From an uncultured Nitrosomonas sp. (GTDB taxonomy: Bacteria; Pseudomonadota; Gammaproteobacteria; Burkholderiales; Nitrosomonadaceae), in the NCBI GenBank assembly GCA_902826115.1, contig CADEDO010000011.1, forward strand, positions 1-64,000: DNA of 64,000 nucleotides. Direction: 5' to 3'. The notes under the pieces were generated by a model. It was not told the origin of the DNA, ran no database searches, and was given only the letters and a program-made list of their open reading frames with translations. Numbering within the stretch: the first letter of the stretch is position 1; each line of letters begins with the position of its first letter. Made by a program: the position numbers and the translations under genes. Below are positions 19,647-28,737 of this stretch, in pieces.

Positions 19647-20984
19647 TTATAATTCCAAACCCATTTGCCGTGCCAACAATGTCACCGGATGCAACACCTC
19701 AATATTGATTTTTTTCTCGGATAATCCATAAGTAATATGCATTGAGCAACCGATATTTGATGTTACCAAGTATTTAGCTTCCCCATCTATGATGGCAGAG
19801 ACTTTATCATCCAGCAATCGATCTGCAATATCAGGCTGATCAATAAAATATGTACCAGCCGCACCACAACATTGATCATTACCCGTCAAAGGCACTACTT
19901 GCACTTCGGGTATACGTGAAATCAATTCGTAAGGGTATGTTTGATCACGCAATACATTGCGTAAAGTGCACGGATCATGCACCAAAACTCTTTGCGGCAA
20001 CGGTAATATTTTCACATTTTCCCAGCCTTCAGCCGCGACCAGGAATTGACTAATATCTGTAATACTTGATAGCACCTGTACGTTTTCCACATTATTGGAT
20101 TCTAAAGATAGCTTGTGGTGCAACCCCACCCCAGATTCCAGTAATTGCACACCACACCCCGATGCCGTATTGATAACTATATTAGTAGTAAGCCCACCGA
20201 AGACTGATTTATTTTGTTGCGCCAACTCAGCAGCTTGTTTGAGTGCGCCACTATGTTGATGTATGGCGCCACAACAGGCTTGATTGCGGGGAACATGGAC
20301 GGTATAGCCTAAGCGATTGAGCACATATATGCTCGAATTCAGTGTTGCGACATCTGTTATACGAGCCACACACCCTAAAAATAGACTGACTTCCCCACGT
20401 TTTTTTCCTTCCGCCGGATAAATTTCCTGCCAATGACTACTTGCGGCATACTTTTTATTTTTAATTGCCGAATAGGGAAATTTAACAAACGGCAACTGAC
20501 TAATTAATTTAAGGATTCTACTCTCACCAAATAACCTAAACTTCATCAGCCATGATAAAGAACCCCCTTTTTGAATTAGATAAAACAGTTGGCGCAAAAG
20601 ATCTAGACGCTCAGGTCGAGTCAGCAATATTTTTTCCATCAACATGCGTACCCATGATTTCCGATTTATTGTAGTCAGCCCTGATTGCTCATTAATCAGA
20701 GCCCGTGTTTCATCCATCAAATGTCCAAATGAAACATGATTAGGACAAACCGCCTCACAAGCTCTGCAAGTCAAACACCGATCCATATGTTGCATAAATC
20801 GCGCATTTAGAGGAATACGCCCATTAGCCATTCCACTCATCAAAGCAATACGACCACGCGGAGAATCGGCTTCTGATTTCAGCAATCGATAGGTAGGACA
20901 GTGCGGCAAGCACAGGCCACATGAAACACACTGATTGGATTCATCAATAATAAAATTTTTAGAAAATTCTGAGGACAATTTCAT
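19647..20984 (-). CDS. GlcF-like iron-sulfur heterodisulfide-type oxidoreductase subunit
   Basis: An electron-transfer subunit like GlcF/GlpC. Two 4Fe-4S motifs are near the N terminus (CVSCGLCLPHCP at residues 19-30 and CLTCRACEAVCP at about 69-80). Two CCG domains follow (LFLGCVAR...ACCGAIHQHSG, then HDPCTLRN...QCCGAAGTYF). In GlcDEF this partner accepts electrons from an FAD subunit oxidising glycolate, but no glcD or glcE is adjacent, so the substrate is open. The ATG at 20984 (MKLSSEF) is preferred over the GTG at 20993. Length is 445 residues, about 40 more than GlcF. Confidence 0.85.
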   Translation of the reverse strand: MKLSSEFSKNFIIDESNQCVSCGLCLPHCPTYRLLKSEADSPRGRIALMSGMANGRIPLNARFMQHMDRCLTCRACEAVCPNHVSFGHLMDETRALINEQSGLTTINRKSWVRMLMEKILLTRPERLDLLRQLFYLIQKGGSLSWLMKFRLFGESRILKLISQLPFVKFPYSAIKNKKYAASSHWQEIYPAEGKKRGEVSLFLGCVARITDVATLNSSIYVLNRLGYTVHVPRNQACCGAIHQHSGALKQAAELAQQNKSVFGGLTTNIVINTASGCGVQLLESGVGLHHKLSLESNNVENVQVLSSITDISQFLVAAEGWENVKILPLPQRVLVHDPCTLRNVLRDQTYPYELISRIPEVQVVPLTGNDQCCGAAGTYFIDQPDIADRLLDDKVSAIIDGEAKYLVTSNIGCSMHITYGLSEKKINIEVLHPVTLLARQMGLEL

Positions 20985-21053
20985 AAATCCCACAATATAT
21001 ACAAAAAATTATTAGATAAGAGGTCGCTAATAAACTAATTAATTACTTATCAC

Positions 21054-21083
21054 TTGTCATGATTACAAAAATTACTGTAAAAT
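21054..21083 (+). promoter_or_regulatory. Probable rpsP operon promoter
   Basis: TTGTCA (21054-21059) and TAAAAT (21078-21083) are separated by 18 bases, followed by CTGCGG, a GC-rich discriminator typical of ribosomal promoters. The site is about 50 bases upstream of rpsP. Confidence 0.55.
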
Positions 21084-21136
21084 CTGCGGTTCTTTGAATT
21101 TAGAATTCATGTAATTATAGGCTTATAGGCAAAAAT

Positions 21137-21403
21137 ATGGTTATTATTCGGTTAGCTAGGGGTGGTGCTAAAAAACGTCCATTTTTTAATATGGTTGTTG
21201 CAAATTCTCGTGATGCTCGTGATGGTCGATTTATAGAACGCATTGGTTTTTATAATCCAAGAGCTATTGGTGGTGAAGAAAAATTACGAGTTCAATTAGA
21301 TCGAGTTGCTTATTGGCAATCCCAAGGCGCGCAGTTATCTTCAACAGCAACCCGACTGATTAAGCAATTTGCCATCAAAAAAGAAGCTGCAATAAATAGT
21401 TAA
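21137..21403 (+). CDS. rpsP: Small ribosomal subunit protein bS16
   Basis: A structural 30S protein. The 88-residue sequence starts [20 protein letters not shown] and contains [14 protein letters not shown], the family signature. It heads the classic rpsP-rimM-trmD-rplS operon. Start and length fit the family exactly. Confidence 0.98.
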   Translation: MVIIRLARGGAKKRPFFNMVVANSRDARDGRFIERIGFYNPRAIGGEEKLRVQLDRVAYWQSQGAQLSSTATRLIKQFAIKKEAAINS

Positions 21404-21419
21404 TACTAATAAGTCGTCA

Positions 21420-21926
21420 ATGATAGTGATGGGGCATATCATTGGCCCTTTTGGTATTTATGGCTGGGTAAAAGTTCATCCGTACACTGAATATTTCGAT
21501 GGGCTATTAGAATATTCATCATGGTGGCTCAGCAAGGAAAATGAGGAATGGTTCGAGGTGCAAGTCATTACGGGTCAAATCCATGGAAGCACCCTAAATG
21601 TCAAAATAAAGGAATATACAGACCGCACCCAAGCCCTGAAACTCAAAGGAATGCAAATAGGGATTCCACGAGATCAATTGCCTGCTCTACCAGATGACGG
21701 TAATAGTGGATATTATTGGTCAGATTTAATTGGCTCTGAAGTAACTAATTTAAACGATGAAAAACTCGGCACAGTCATAGGATTATTTGAAACCGGCGCT
21801 AATGATGTTTTGCGCATACATAGTATCGATAAAAAAGAAATCCTTATCCCTTTTATTGAGCAAACTATCATAAAAGTGGATTTGAAGCTTTCTCGAATAG
21901 TGGTTGATTGGAATAAAGATTACTGA
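21420..21926 (+). CDS. rimM: Ribosome maturation factor RimM
   Basis: Assists assembly of the 30S head domain by binding S19. The N-terminal barrel starts [19 protein letters not shown], the family hallmark, and the PRC-barrel domain has [26 protein letters not shown] and LIPFIEQTI. Length is 168 residues. The gene lies 16 bases after rpsP and 11 before trmD. Confidence 0.97.
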   Translation: MIVMGHIIGPFGIYGWVKVHPYTEYFDGLLEYSSWWLSKENEEWFEVQVITGQIHGSTLNVKIKEYTDRTQALKLKGMQIGIPRDQLPALPDDGNSGYYWSDLIGSEVTNLNDEKLGTVIGLFETGANDVLRIHSIDKKEILIPFIEQTIIKVDLKLSRIVVDWNKDY

Positions 21927-21937
21927 GGTATTCGACG

Positions 21938-22708
21938 ATGCCTTTTGAGTTTGATGTTGTAACTCTGTTCCCAGATATGTTTAACGCCATTACGCAGTAT
22001 GGTGTAACCGGAAAAGCAAATAAGAACAACATTTTTCAGCTCAGCGTATGGAATCCGCGTGACTTTACCCAGGACAATTATCGTACTGTTGACGACAGTC
22101 CTTATGGTGGAGGACCTGGAATGGTTATGATGGCACAGCCGTTAGAAGATGCCATTATTCAGGCCAGAAATAGGCAAACAGCACAGGGAATTGTTAATAC
22201 TCAAGTTGTCTATCTGTCTCCACAAGGCAAGCAACTTAATCATCAAATGGTTACACGATTGAGCGCATTACCAGGATTAATTCTGCTCTGTGGTCGATAT
22301 GAAGGGATTGATGAGCGATTAATTGCTCGCGAAGTTGATATGGAGATCTCCATTGGCGATTATGTAGTTTCAGGTGGTGAATTAGCTGCTATGGTATTAA
22401 TTGATAGCATAGTTAGGCAAATTCCAGGAACATTAGGCGATCCGGAGTCAGCTAATCAGGATTCATTTGTAGATGGGCTATTAGATTATCCACACTACAC
22501 TCGACCTGAGATATACAAAGGTAATCAAGTACCAGAAATATTAATGTCGGGCAACCATGCACACATTAGGCGTTGGCGTCTACAGCAAGTTCTTGGTAGA
22601 ACATGGCTAAAACGACCAGATCTATTTGAGCTGAAGTTTGCAAATGGCATGTCAGTAGAAGAAGAGAAGCTTTTGGAAGAATTTAAACAATCCTGTAAAT
22701 CCAGGTAG
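21938..22708 (+). CDS. trmD: tRNA (guanine-N1-)-methyltransferase
   Basis: Methylates G37 of tRNAs to prevent frameshifting, using S-adenosylmethionine bound in a trefoil knot. The knot sequences [23 protein letters not shown] and [16 protein letters not shown] are intact. Length is 256 residues, as expected, and the operon position is canonical. Confidence 0.98.
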   Translation: MPFEFDVVTLFPDMFNAITQYGVTGKANKNNIFQLSVWNPRDFTQDNYRTVDDSPYGGGPGMVMMAQPLEDAIIQARNRQTAQGIVNTQVVYLSPQGKQLNHQMVTRLSALPGLILLCGRYEGIDERLIAREVDMEISIGDYVVSGGELAAMVLIDSIVRQIPGTLGDPESANQDSFVDGLLDYPHYTRPEIYKGNQVPEILMSGNHAHIRRWRLQQVLGRTWLKRPDLFELKFANGMSVEEEKLLEEFKQSCKSR

Positions 22709-22732
22709 AATCGGCAAAATAGGGAAGAAGAT

Positions 22733-23152
22733 ATGAACTTAATTGATCAATTAGAAGCTGAAGAAATAAAACGTCTCAACAAAGATATCCCTGATTTCTC
22801 ACCTGGAGATACAGTGATCGTTAATGTCAACGTAGTTGAGGGAGATCGCAAACGTGTACAAGCTTATGAAGGTGTAGTAATAGCCAAACGCAATCGAGGT
22901 CTAAACTCAGCCTTTATGGTTCGCAAAATTTCAAGTGGAGAAGGCGTAGAGCGAACTTTCCAAACATATTCTCCGCTAATAGCCAGTATAGAAGTTAAGC
23001 GTAGAGGTGCGGTTTGTCGTGCAAAACTTTATTATCTTAGAGACCGTGCTGGTAAATCAGCTCGTATCCGCGAAAAGTTACCAGCCCGAGTTGGTAACAA
23101 GCATTCTGCAGCGGCTCAGAATACCACGGAGCAAGCAGCTGCTTCTGAATAG
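22733..23152 (+). CDS. rplS: Large ribosomal subunit protein bL19
   Basis: A 50S protein at the subunit interface. It contains [13 protein letters not shown] and [21 protein letters not shown], followed by [17 protein letters not shown]. At 139 residues it has a family-typical core plus about 20 extra C-terminal residues rich in Ala and Gln. It is the last gene of the operon and is followed by a strong terminator. Its ribosome binding site is GGGAAGAAG. Confidence 0.97.
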   Translation: MNLIDQLEAEEIKRLNKDIPDFSPGDTVIVNVNVVEGDRKRVQAYEGVVIAKRNRGLNSAFMVRKISSGEGVERTFQTYSPLIASIEVKRRGAVCRAKLYYLRDRAGKSARIREKLPARVGNKHSAAAQNTTEQAAASE

Positions 23153-23171
23153 GAATCAAAGAATAGTCAAT

Positions 23172-23210
23172 AAGAAAAGCCGTACATTTTTCTCATGTAC
23201 GGCTTTTCTT
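23172..23210 (+). terminator. Rho-independent terminator after rplS
   Basis: AAGAAAAGCCGTACA (23172-23186) pairs perfectly with TGTACGGCTTTTCTT (23196-23210) around a 9-base loop: a 15-bp stem with a GC core, flanked by A-rich and T-rich arms, so it can work from both sides. Confidence 0.93.
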
Positions 23211-23258
23211 ATTATTAAATTGGATTAACCCATAACTTTAAAATACTTGTTACACTAT

Positions 23259-23603
23259 TTATTCGAGCAATTCCATAACATTTTCTGGTGGTCGGCATAA
23301 CTTGGCTTTGTCGCCACGAACCACAATCGGGCGTTGCATAAGATCAGGATTCTCCACCATTGCTCTCATCAGTTCATCATCAGATGCAGCATCTAAACCA
23401 CGAGCCAATGGCTCATCTTGTCGCAATAAATCACGTACTGGCACATCTAGCTTTTGAATCAATTCTCTCAATTGCTCAATAGTTAAAGGGGTCTCATAGT
23501 AATTAACAGACTCGAATTCCTCTCCACTATTATTAAGTAATGCCAATGTAGCCCTACATTTGCTGCAAGTAGGCTTCTGATAAATAACTATTTTGTCACT
23601 CAT
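23259..23603 (-). CDS. arsC: ArsC/Spx family thioredoxin-fold reductase
   Basis: A glutaredoxin-linked arsenate-reductase-family protein. The active-site region is YQKPTCSKCRATLALL, with Cys in a CxxC instead of the single CxxS of many ArsC. The C-terminal block RPIVVRGDKAKLCRPPENV matches the family; the usual catalytic arginines are plausible in QRPIVVRGD. The ATG at 23603 (MSDKIVIYQKP) gives 114 residues and is preferred over the upstream ATG at 23639. No arsB or arsR is nearby, so an arsenic role is uncertain. Confidence 0.85.
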   Translation of the reverse strand: MSDKIVIYQKPTCSKCRATLALLNNSGEEFESVNYYETPLTIEQLRELIQKLDVPVRDLLRQDEPLARGLDAASDDELMRAMVENPDLMQRPIVVRGDKAKLCRPPENVMELLE

Positions 23604-23661
23604 AACACTTTCCTCTTCAGCGAGAGAGCTTCCCATCAAGCATATAGCTCTTAAAAATATA

Positions 23662-24177
23662 TTATTTCACACCACATTCAGATGAAATTGCTTTATGAGC
23701 GGATGATGAACCACTTAATCCAAAAGTATCCACGGTTTCTGTCCCACGCGCTGATGATCCTTTGACTACCAGCGAACTTCCACGCTTGATCGCGTCAGTT
23801 ATCTTATTGTCAGTTGCTTCATCAGGAGCCCAAGCGGAATCATCTTGAGTAAAAAGTCGAAAATTCTGGTTGTTCACCGTGACTGTCGCTTCGCTACCAG
23901 GCTTATATGAATAACCGGCAATATAGCTAAACACATTCTTACTCTTTTCTGCTGGACGATGCGTTATCAAAGCAAACACATCACCTCTTTTTGTATAATT
24001 CCCTGATGTTTTTTTAGGGTGACTGACCATATAGCAAACTTTGCTATTGTTCTCCATAAACATATAAGCCGTCCAATCACCGTGCTCCCCTAACAGCTTT
24101 GGTTCCGTAGCTTGAGCTGAGTTACACAGTATAAAGATTGCGCTGGAAATGATTACTTTTCTGAAATTTAGCTTCAT
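23662..24177 (-). CDS. Exported IalB family protein
   Basis: A periplasmic protein of the invasion-associated locus B family. The ATG at 24177 gives a Sec signal peptide (MKLNFRKVIISSAIFILCNSAQA) and 171 residues. The family pattern is seen in LLGEHGDWTAYMF, CYMVSHPKK and DVFALITHRP, with C-terminal AISSECGVK providing the paired cysteine. Function in free-living bacteria is unknown. No ATG with a better ribosome binding site is evident; the longer frame to 24246 adds a hydrophobic stretch that looks spurious. Confidence 0.82.
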   Translation of the reverse strand: MKLNFRKVIISSAIFILCNSAQATEPKLLGEHGDWTAYMFMENNSKVCYMVSHPKKTSGNYTKRGDVFALITHRPAEKSKNVFSYIAGYSYKPGSEATVTVNNQNFRLFTQDDSAWAPDEATDNKITDAIKRGSSLVVKGSSARGTETVDTFGLSGSSSAHKAISSECGVK

Positions 24178-24279
24178 TTGGTAAACCTTGAGAATGATGA
24201 TTGATAGACTGCAATAATTGACGACATAAACCAGAAAATGCTGCAATTCTGGCTATTATTCGTGCTCAACGACAATGAC

Positions 24280-24534
24280 CTAGCAACCTTCCATCTTATA
24301 AATATAAAATCCATCCTTATTAATCGCATCGATGACATCTGCCGGTGCACTTTGACTATGACAGAAGCTACATTCCTTACTGGTAACCGTCGCATTGCCC
24401 TCACCAATTGAAGTAAGCCATTGCTTAGCATATTCAACTGCTTTTTGATCATCTTTCACAGCCGTGAATACATCAAAATGCATCGTATGCCCGTCTTTGG
24501 CTTTAACATAAGTATCATAAACATGAATTTGCAT
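24280..24534 (-). CDS. DUF2024 family protein
   Basis: An 84-residue protein of unknown function. It matches the DUF2024 pattern: starts MQIHVYDTYVKAKDGHTMHFDV, then EYAKQWL and CSFCHSQ, and ends with DGFYIYKMEGC. The CxxC pair and the terminal Cys suggest metal or redox chemistry, but that is inference only. It is read in the same direction as the IalB gene, 100 bases upstream of it. Confidence 0.8.
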   Translation of the reverse strand: MQIHVYDTYVKAKDGHTMHFDVFTAVKDDQKAVEYAKQWLTSIGEGNATVTSKECSFCHSQSAPADVIDAINKDGFYIYKMEGC

Positions 24535-24738
24535 TTTATTATTTCCTTAAAATTCTAAAAAAACTATCAGTCACCGCTAATGGAATAGCCTTAGCTAGGC
24601 ACTATTTTACAAATCTGTAAGCATCAACTATACCAATTAATTAATTAAACTGCCATGATGAATTACACCACCCAGATAACAGGCACCAACACGACAAATC
24701 ACTTAAATTCATTGCCGTTTCTCAAACAAATCCATACA

Positions 24739-25398
24739 TCATTTCTTTCTTGCAATAATTACTCCATCACGAGTTGGATTAATGAATGCATCAAATTCCG
24801 GATCATTAAAAACCTGTCGATTATGCTCTACAATCGCTTCCGTTGAACCAAGCGCAGTCTCGGTAAAATTCTCCATAGCTACCCGACCATGCCATAAAGC
24901 GTTATCAGCAATATAGAGACCACCCGAACGAATTCGCTGTCTGGCCAACTGCCAAACCTCAGGATAATCCCCTTTATCCACATCGTTGTAGCAGATATCA
25001 AACAAACCATCTGTTTGCATAAAAACATCTTGTGCCTTACCGACACGGAAATCCAAACGCTTCCATAAATCAGCATCAGAGAGGTATTTCTCTGCGCGCT
25101 CGCAATTTATCGGATTGCTATCACTACAAATAACGCGCCCACCCTCACCAACAGCCCTGGCAAACCAGTATGCCGAATAACCATAGCCACTGCCAAATTC
25201 AAATACACGCTTTGCATTAACCATCTTTGCCTGAGTCTCAAGGAAAGCACCAATCAGTCGGCCGACAATCGGAAAACTGCTCAAGCTTGCCAATTTCTCC
25301 ATTTCAAGCAGCACAGGATGACCGGTTTTTTCCAGTAATTTCTGCATATAGTTTTCAATGGCAGGATTTACCGGGATTAATGTATTTGCATCATCCAT
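24739..25398 (-). CDS. O-methyltransferase, class I SAM dependent
   Basis: A member of the caffeoyl-CoA/catechol O-methyltransferase family. The SAM-binding motif is FEFGSGYGYSAYWFARAV with VICSDSNPINCERAEKY, and ICYNDVDKGDYPEVW and DNALWHGRV follow as in the family, where Asp and Asn bind the metal. Length is 219 residues. It lies 38 bases downstream of the O-antigen ligase gene, so it may modify a surface sugar, or may simply be cotranscribed. Confidence 0.87.
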   Translation of the reverse strand: MDDANTLIPVNPAIENYMQKLLEKTGHPVLLEMEKLASLSSFPIVGRLIGAFLETQAKMVNAKRVFEFGSGYGYSAYWFARAVGEGGRVICSDSNPINCERAEKYLSDADLWKRLDFRVGKAQDVFMQTDGLFDICYNDVDKGDYPEVWQLARQRIRSGGLYIADNALWHGRVAMENFTETALGSTEAIVEHNRQVFNDPEFDAFINPTRDGVIIARKK

Positions 25399-25436
25399 AA
25401 TGACGAAGAATGAATATCACACCCTCTTTCTAAAAA

Positions 25437-26678
25437 TTAGCGCATTCGCTTATGCCAGTGCATGGCAACCGCAGTAATCATCAATAATAAAATTTGCGTT
25501 CTGCTAAAGATAATAAAAGTATCCGTGAGTCCAGCCAAGAAAATATAACTCACCAAACCGATTCCTAGGACACTTAGTTGCCCTTTCTTAAAGGCTTGAT
25601 ACCAACTCCAGAAAAGAAACATCAAAGCCGAGATCCCTAGCATGCCAATATGCATGCCGATTTCAATCCAGTCATTGTGGTAATGGGATGTATGCTGGAA
25701 TTCCGGCAGATCCTTATAAACACCATTTTTGTACGTTAGGATTGTGCGCTCGAAATAACTCTCCGGCACACCCGTTCCATGCCCAAAAAATGGACGCTCA
25801 GCAATGCCATGCAAACCGACATCCCACATTGCAAGGCGGTACCCTAAACTGGAGCTAAAATTATCTTGCTGCAACAGCTCGATATCACTCTTCACTTGCA
25901 CCAGCCTATTCTGAAAAACCGGGCTACTATAGGCAAAAATAGCCGTAATCATCAGCACAGAAATAGCAATGCCAAGAAACTTCGCAAGCTCCGACTTATA
26001 GCGCAAGAAAGCTAATAACAATACTGTTGTGAGCGTTGCAAACAGAAGAATTCTCCCATTCTGATGAAATTGCGCCCATATCAATGCCAGCGCAACTAGC
26101 CACAATACCACTCTCAATTTACTGGACTGACTTAAATCAGCCAAACAAACCACTACTACCGCACCTATTCCCAATGTGGCAGAGAAACTCAAATAAGACA
26201 TCCCTAGCAATGGAATCCCCTGCTCCCCCATTACCAGCCATTGATAAATACCTAACGCAAGCACTCCCAAATAGCCGGTGACTAGCCCCCCGATCACCCA
26301 CGGCAAGCGCTCCTTATTCAGCAGAGAATAAAATGGGATGAAGATCAACAACATAAAGTATTTAATCCATTTTATGCGCCCATGCTCCGGAATCTCGCCC
26401 CATAACAACCCCAACAGCAAACACACGCACAACAAAAGCAGTGCCTGAACAAACGGCTCTTGAATGGTCTGATGAAATCTGCGCAAACCTCCGTCCATCA
26501 ACCAAGCCAAAACCAACACCGTAAACGAAACAGGACTCAACGGGTTGTACCAGAACCCCACGCAAATCAGAAGCAATGCAAACCTTATAAACAGCTCGCT
26601 CCCCATCAAACTGGATGGCATAAAACCAATCAATCCATTTTTCTTCATAGTCTGTGTATTCAACCCCGGTTTGCTCAA
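25437..26678 (-). CDS. O-antigen ligase family protein (Wzy_C domain)
   Basis: A polytopic inner-membrane protein of 413 residues with 10-12 hydrophobic segments. The large periplasmic loop between the last segments carries GHGTGVPESYFERTIL and YHNDWIEIGMHIGMLG, the pattern of WaaL/Wzy proteins whose conserved His and Arg act in glycan transfer. It could ligate O-antigen or polymerise an exopolysaccharide; sequence alone does not decide. It belongs to the minus-strand glycan group 24.7-30.0 kb. The start could also be the Met at residue 11. Confidence 0.85.
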   Translation of the reverse strand: MSKPGLNTQTMKKNGLIGFMPSSLMGSELFIRFALLLICVGFWYNPLSPVSFTVLVLAWLMDGGLRRFHQTIQEPFVQALLLLCVCLLLGLLWGEIPEHGRIKWIKYFMLLIFIPFYSLLNKERLPWVIGGLVTGYLGVLALGIYQWLVMGEQGIPLLGMSYLSFSATLGIGAVVVVCLADLSQSSKLRVVLWLVALALIWAQFHQNGRILLFATLTTVLLLAFLRYKSELAKFLGIAISVLMITAIFAYSSPVFQNRLVQVKSDIELLQQDNFSSSLGYRLAMWDVGLHGIAERPFFGHGTGVPESYFERTILTYKNGVYKDLPEFQHTSHYHNDWIEIGMHIGMLGISALMFLFWSWYQAFKKGQLSVLGIGLVSYIFLAGLTDTFIIFSRTQILLLMITAVAMHWHKRMR

Positions 26679-26775
26679 ACGCTCAGTTTGATGTCACTGG
26701 ACAATATTTTCTCAATCAATGGAATCCTACTGGGAGATCTTGCGGATATTTGATGTAGCCTGAAAACCCAACCAT

Positions 26776-27795
26776 CTAATTCCATGTCTGCATTTTCAAT
26801 TTACATCCACGGATAAAAAGCACCAATAGAATACGCCAAATACCTGGAGTATCTGGCAATATCCAGACTTCAGAAATACGCTTATCTTTACGCGACCCGC
26901 CGCGCAGCATCAACTTGAAGATTGTCAGGATGCTGATTCGGCTATTACGCATCTGCAAGCAGAATAACTGTGGCAATGGCAACGGCGTTAGCCAATGGAT
27001 ACTGCCGCCTTGACTAAAAACAAATTCAATAGCGCCCGACAGCTCAGCCGGCAAATCATCCATCACAGGATTGTTCGCAGAAATCATCAGAACATTACGA
27101 CATACCCCCGGATAACGCGCAAGATAAAGAGCTCGATTCCGCTTCATTAATGCACGATAGAATTGACCGCGCCCGAATGATCCTCCCCCTTGATGATCGA
27201 TATGCGTATCCGGATGCACGCCCATGCGCCAACCTTGCTGATCCAAGCGGCGGCTCAGATCTAAATCCTCAAAATAACCACGGCCAAACTGAAGATCAAA
27301 ACCACCCAATGCCATAAAAATATCGCGTCGAATCAAAAAAGCATGTCCCTTAACACGATAGGTCTGAACATAGCCACCTGGTCGCCGCAAATATCGCTCT
27401 AGCTCGTGCCGGAAAAAATTTTTATGTCCAGGACTAATCGCCGCCAATTCAGGGTCGGCAACAAAAGCCGCGCACAATACTGGTAAAAAATCTTCGTCAA
27501 TCTCTGTGTCAGAATTCAGCACAAACACCAAATCCGCATCGGAGCGGGCAACGGCATCATTGACCGATTTACCAAAACCTTGATTCTCAGGCGCATGATA
27601 GATATGAACTTGTGGGTAGCGTAAATCATCGAGCATTGCGCGCGTTTCATCGCTGGATGCATCATCCTGAACATAAACAGTCCCTATCGACTGTTTTAAA
27701 TGGGTCATCACCGAATCGATGCAGCGTTTTGTCAGTTCCGGCGCATTAAACACCGGTATGACGACATCAACAGATAAGGCAGCAGGCTTATTCAT
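26776..27795 (-). CDS. Glycosyltransferase family 2
   Basis: A cytosolic GT-A transferase for surface-glycan assembly. The N-terminal fold is SVDVVIPVFNAPELTKRCIDS, the metal/nucleotide motif is VLNSDTEIDED at about 95, and the acceptor region contains FLIRRDIFMALGGFD and FGRGYFEDLDLSRRL, typical of rhamnosyltransferase-like GT2. Length is 339 residues. The C-terminal 60 residues are basic and not obviously catalytic. Donor and acceptor cannot be read from the sequence. Confidence 0.9.
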   Translation of the reverse strand: MNKPAALSVDVVIPVFNAPELTKRCIDSVMTHLKQSIGTVYVQDDASSDETRAMLDDLRYPQVHIYHAPENQGFGKSVNDAVARSDADLVFVLNSDTEIDEDFLPVLCAAFVADPELAAISPGHKNFFRHELERYLRRPGGYVQTYRVKGHAFLIRRDIFMALGGFDLQFGRGYFEDLDLSRRLDQQGWRMGVHPDTHIDHQGGGSFGRGQFYRALMKRNRALYLARYPGVCRNVLMISANNPVMDDLPAELSGAIEFVFSQGGSIHWLTPLPLPQLFCLQMRNSRISILTIFKLMLRGGSRKDKRISEVWILPDTPGIWRILLVLFIRGCKLKMQTWN

Positions 27796-27904
27796 AAACT
27801 GTCGACAGAAGACACCTTAAATCCATGCAATCACTTCGATATCCTATCAAGAAGCAAACACGTTCCCGCTCAGACTATCAAGCAGGCGGACAAACTGCGG
27901 CAGG

Positions 27905-28672
27905 CTAGATTCTTTGAAAGATCAAACAAGTTTCTCCCCAGTTTTTGGTAGAACGATGCTTGACTTCAAGTCCGGCAGATCGCATTAAATCGATGGCTTT
28001 TTCCTGCTCTGCGGTGGTTCCAAGCTCAATAATCACAGATTTCAAAGCAGGATGCCTTAAAACCGCATGAGCACCGCTCAGAATGGAAATTTCTATTCCA
28101 TCGACATCAATCTTCATATAATTCGGGTAGGGGAATCCCCACTTGTCGCATAAATCATCCAGCGTCACCCCAAAAATCCCTTGAACATGCGTGGCGGATA
28201 TTTTCATATTCTCGATGTCTTCATTTCCAAACTGAGATCGATTTCCACCCGGAATGAATTTGGGAATATACAGTTTGGAAAATTCACTATGCCCCGATAC
28301 CGCAACGCAATATGACAAAATATTTTTTCCCAAGTTATTGAAAAAAATATTTTTGTTTAATGCATAGTAATTATTACTTTGCGGTTCAAAGGCAAACACC
28401 TTGATTCTGTCGCCATACTTCTTAGCTGGATACAGCGAATATTGGCCGATATTTGCACCCAGATCGAAATAGCAGGAATCCGGCTCAAAACTATCCAACC
28501 AATCCAGCGTGTCCGGCTCTTTGATCGAATAAGTTTTAGCCCGCTTCAGCGTACGCAAATGATCGACTGAAATACGGATCGATTGATCCCTGACCTGCAC
28601 CTGTGCATACCCGCCCTTAAGCTTATACGCTGCCACAACCAATTCATTTAATATGTTTTTTGCTAGCATCAC
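27905..28672 (-). CDS. FkbM family methyltransferase
   Basis: A SAM-dependent O-methyltransferase of the FkbM type, common in O-antigen and capsule loci. The SAM site is CYFDLGANIGQYSLYPAKKYG with VFAFEPQSNNYYALNKN, and the family block is YMKIDVDGIEISILSGA. Length is 255 residues. It sits between the two presumed glycan transferase genes, so it probably caps or decorates a sugar. Confidence 0.9.
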   Translation of the reverse strand: MMLAKNILNELVVAAYKLKGGYAQVQVRDQSIRISVDHLRTLKRAKTYSIKEPDTLDWLDSFEPDSCYFDLGANIGQYSLYPAKKYGDRIKVFAFEPQSNNYYALNKNIFFNNLGKNILSYCVAVSGHSEFSKLYIPKFIPGGNRSQFGNEDIENMKISATHVQGIFGVTLDDLCDKWGFPYPNYMKIDVDGIEISILSGAHAVLRHPALKSVIIELGTTAEQEKAIDLMRSAGLEVKHRSTKNWGETCLIFQRI

Positions 28673-28737
28673 GATCGCTTCATAAAATTAAAAGGGTTAA
28701 GCCTTGTGTTTTCTACAAGGCGAGTAGGTGAAGCAGA

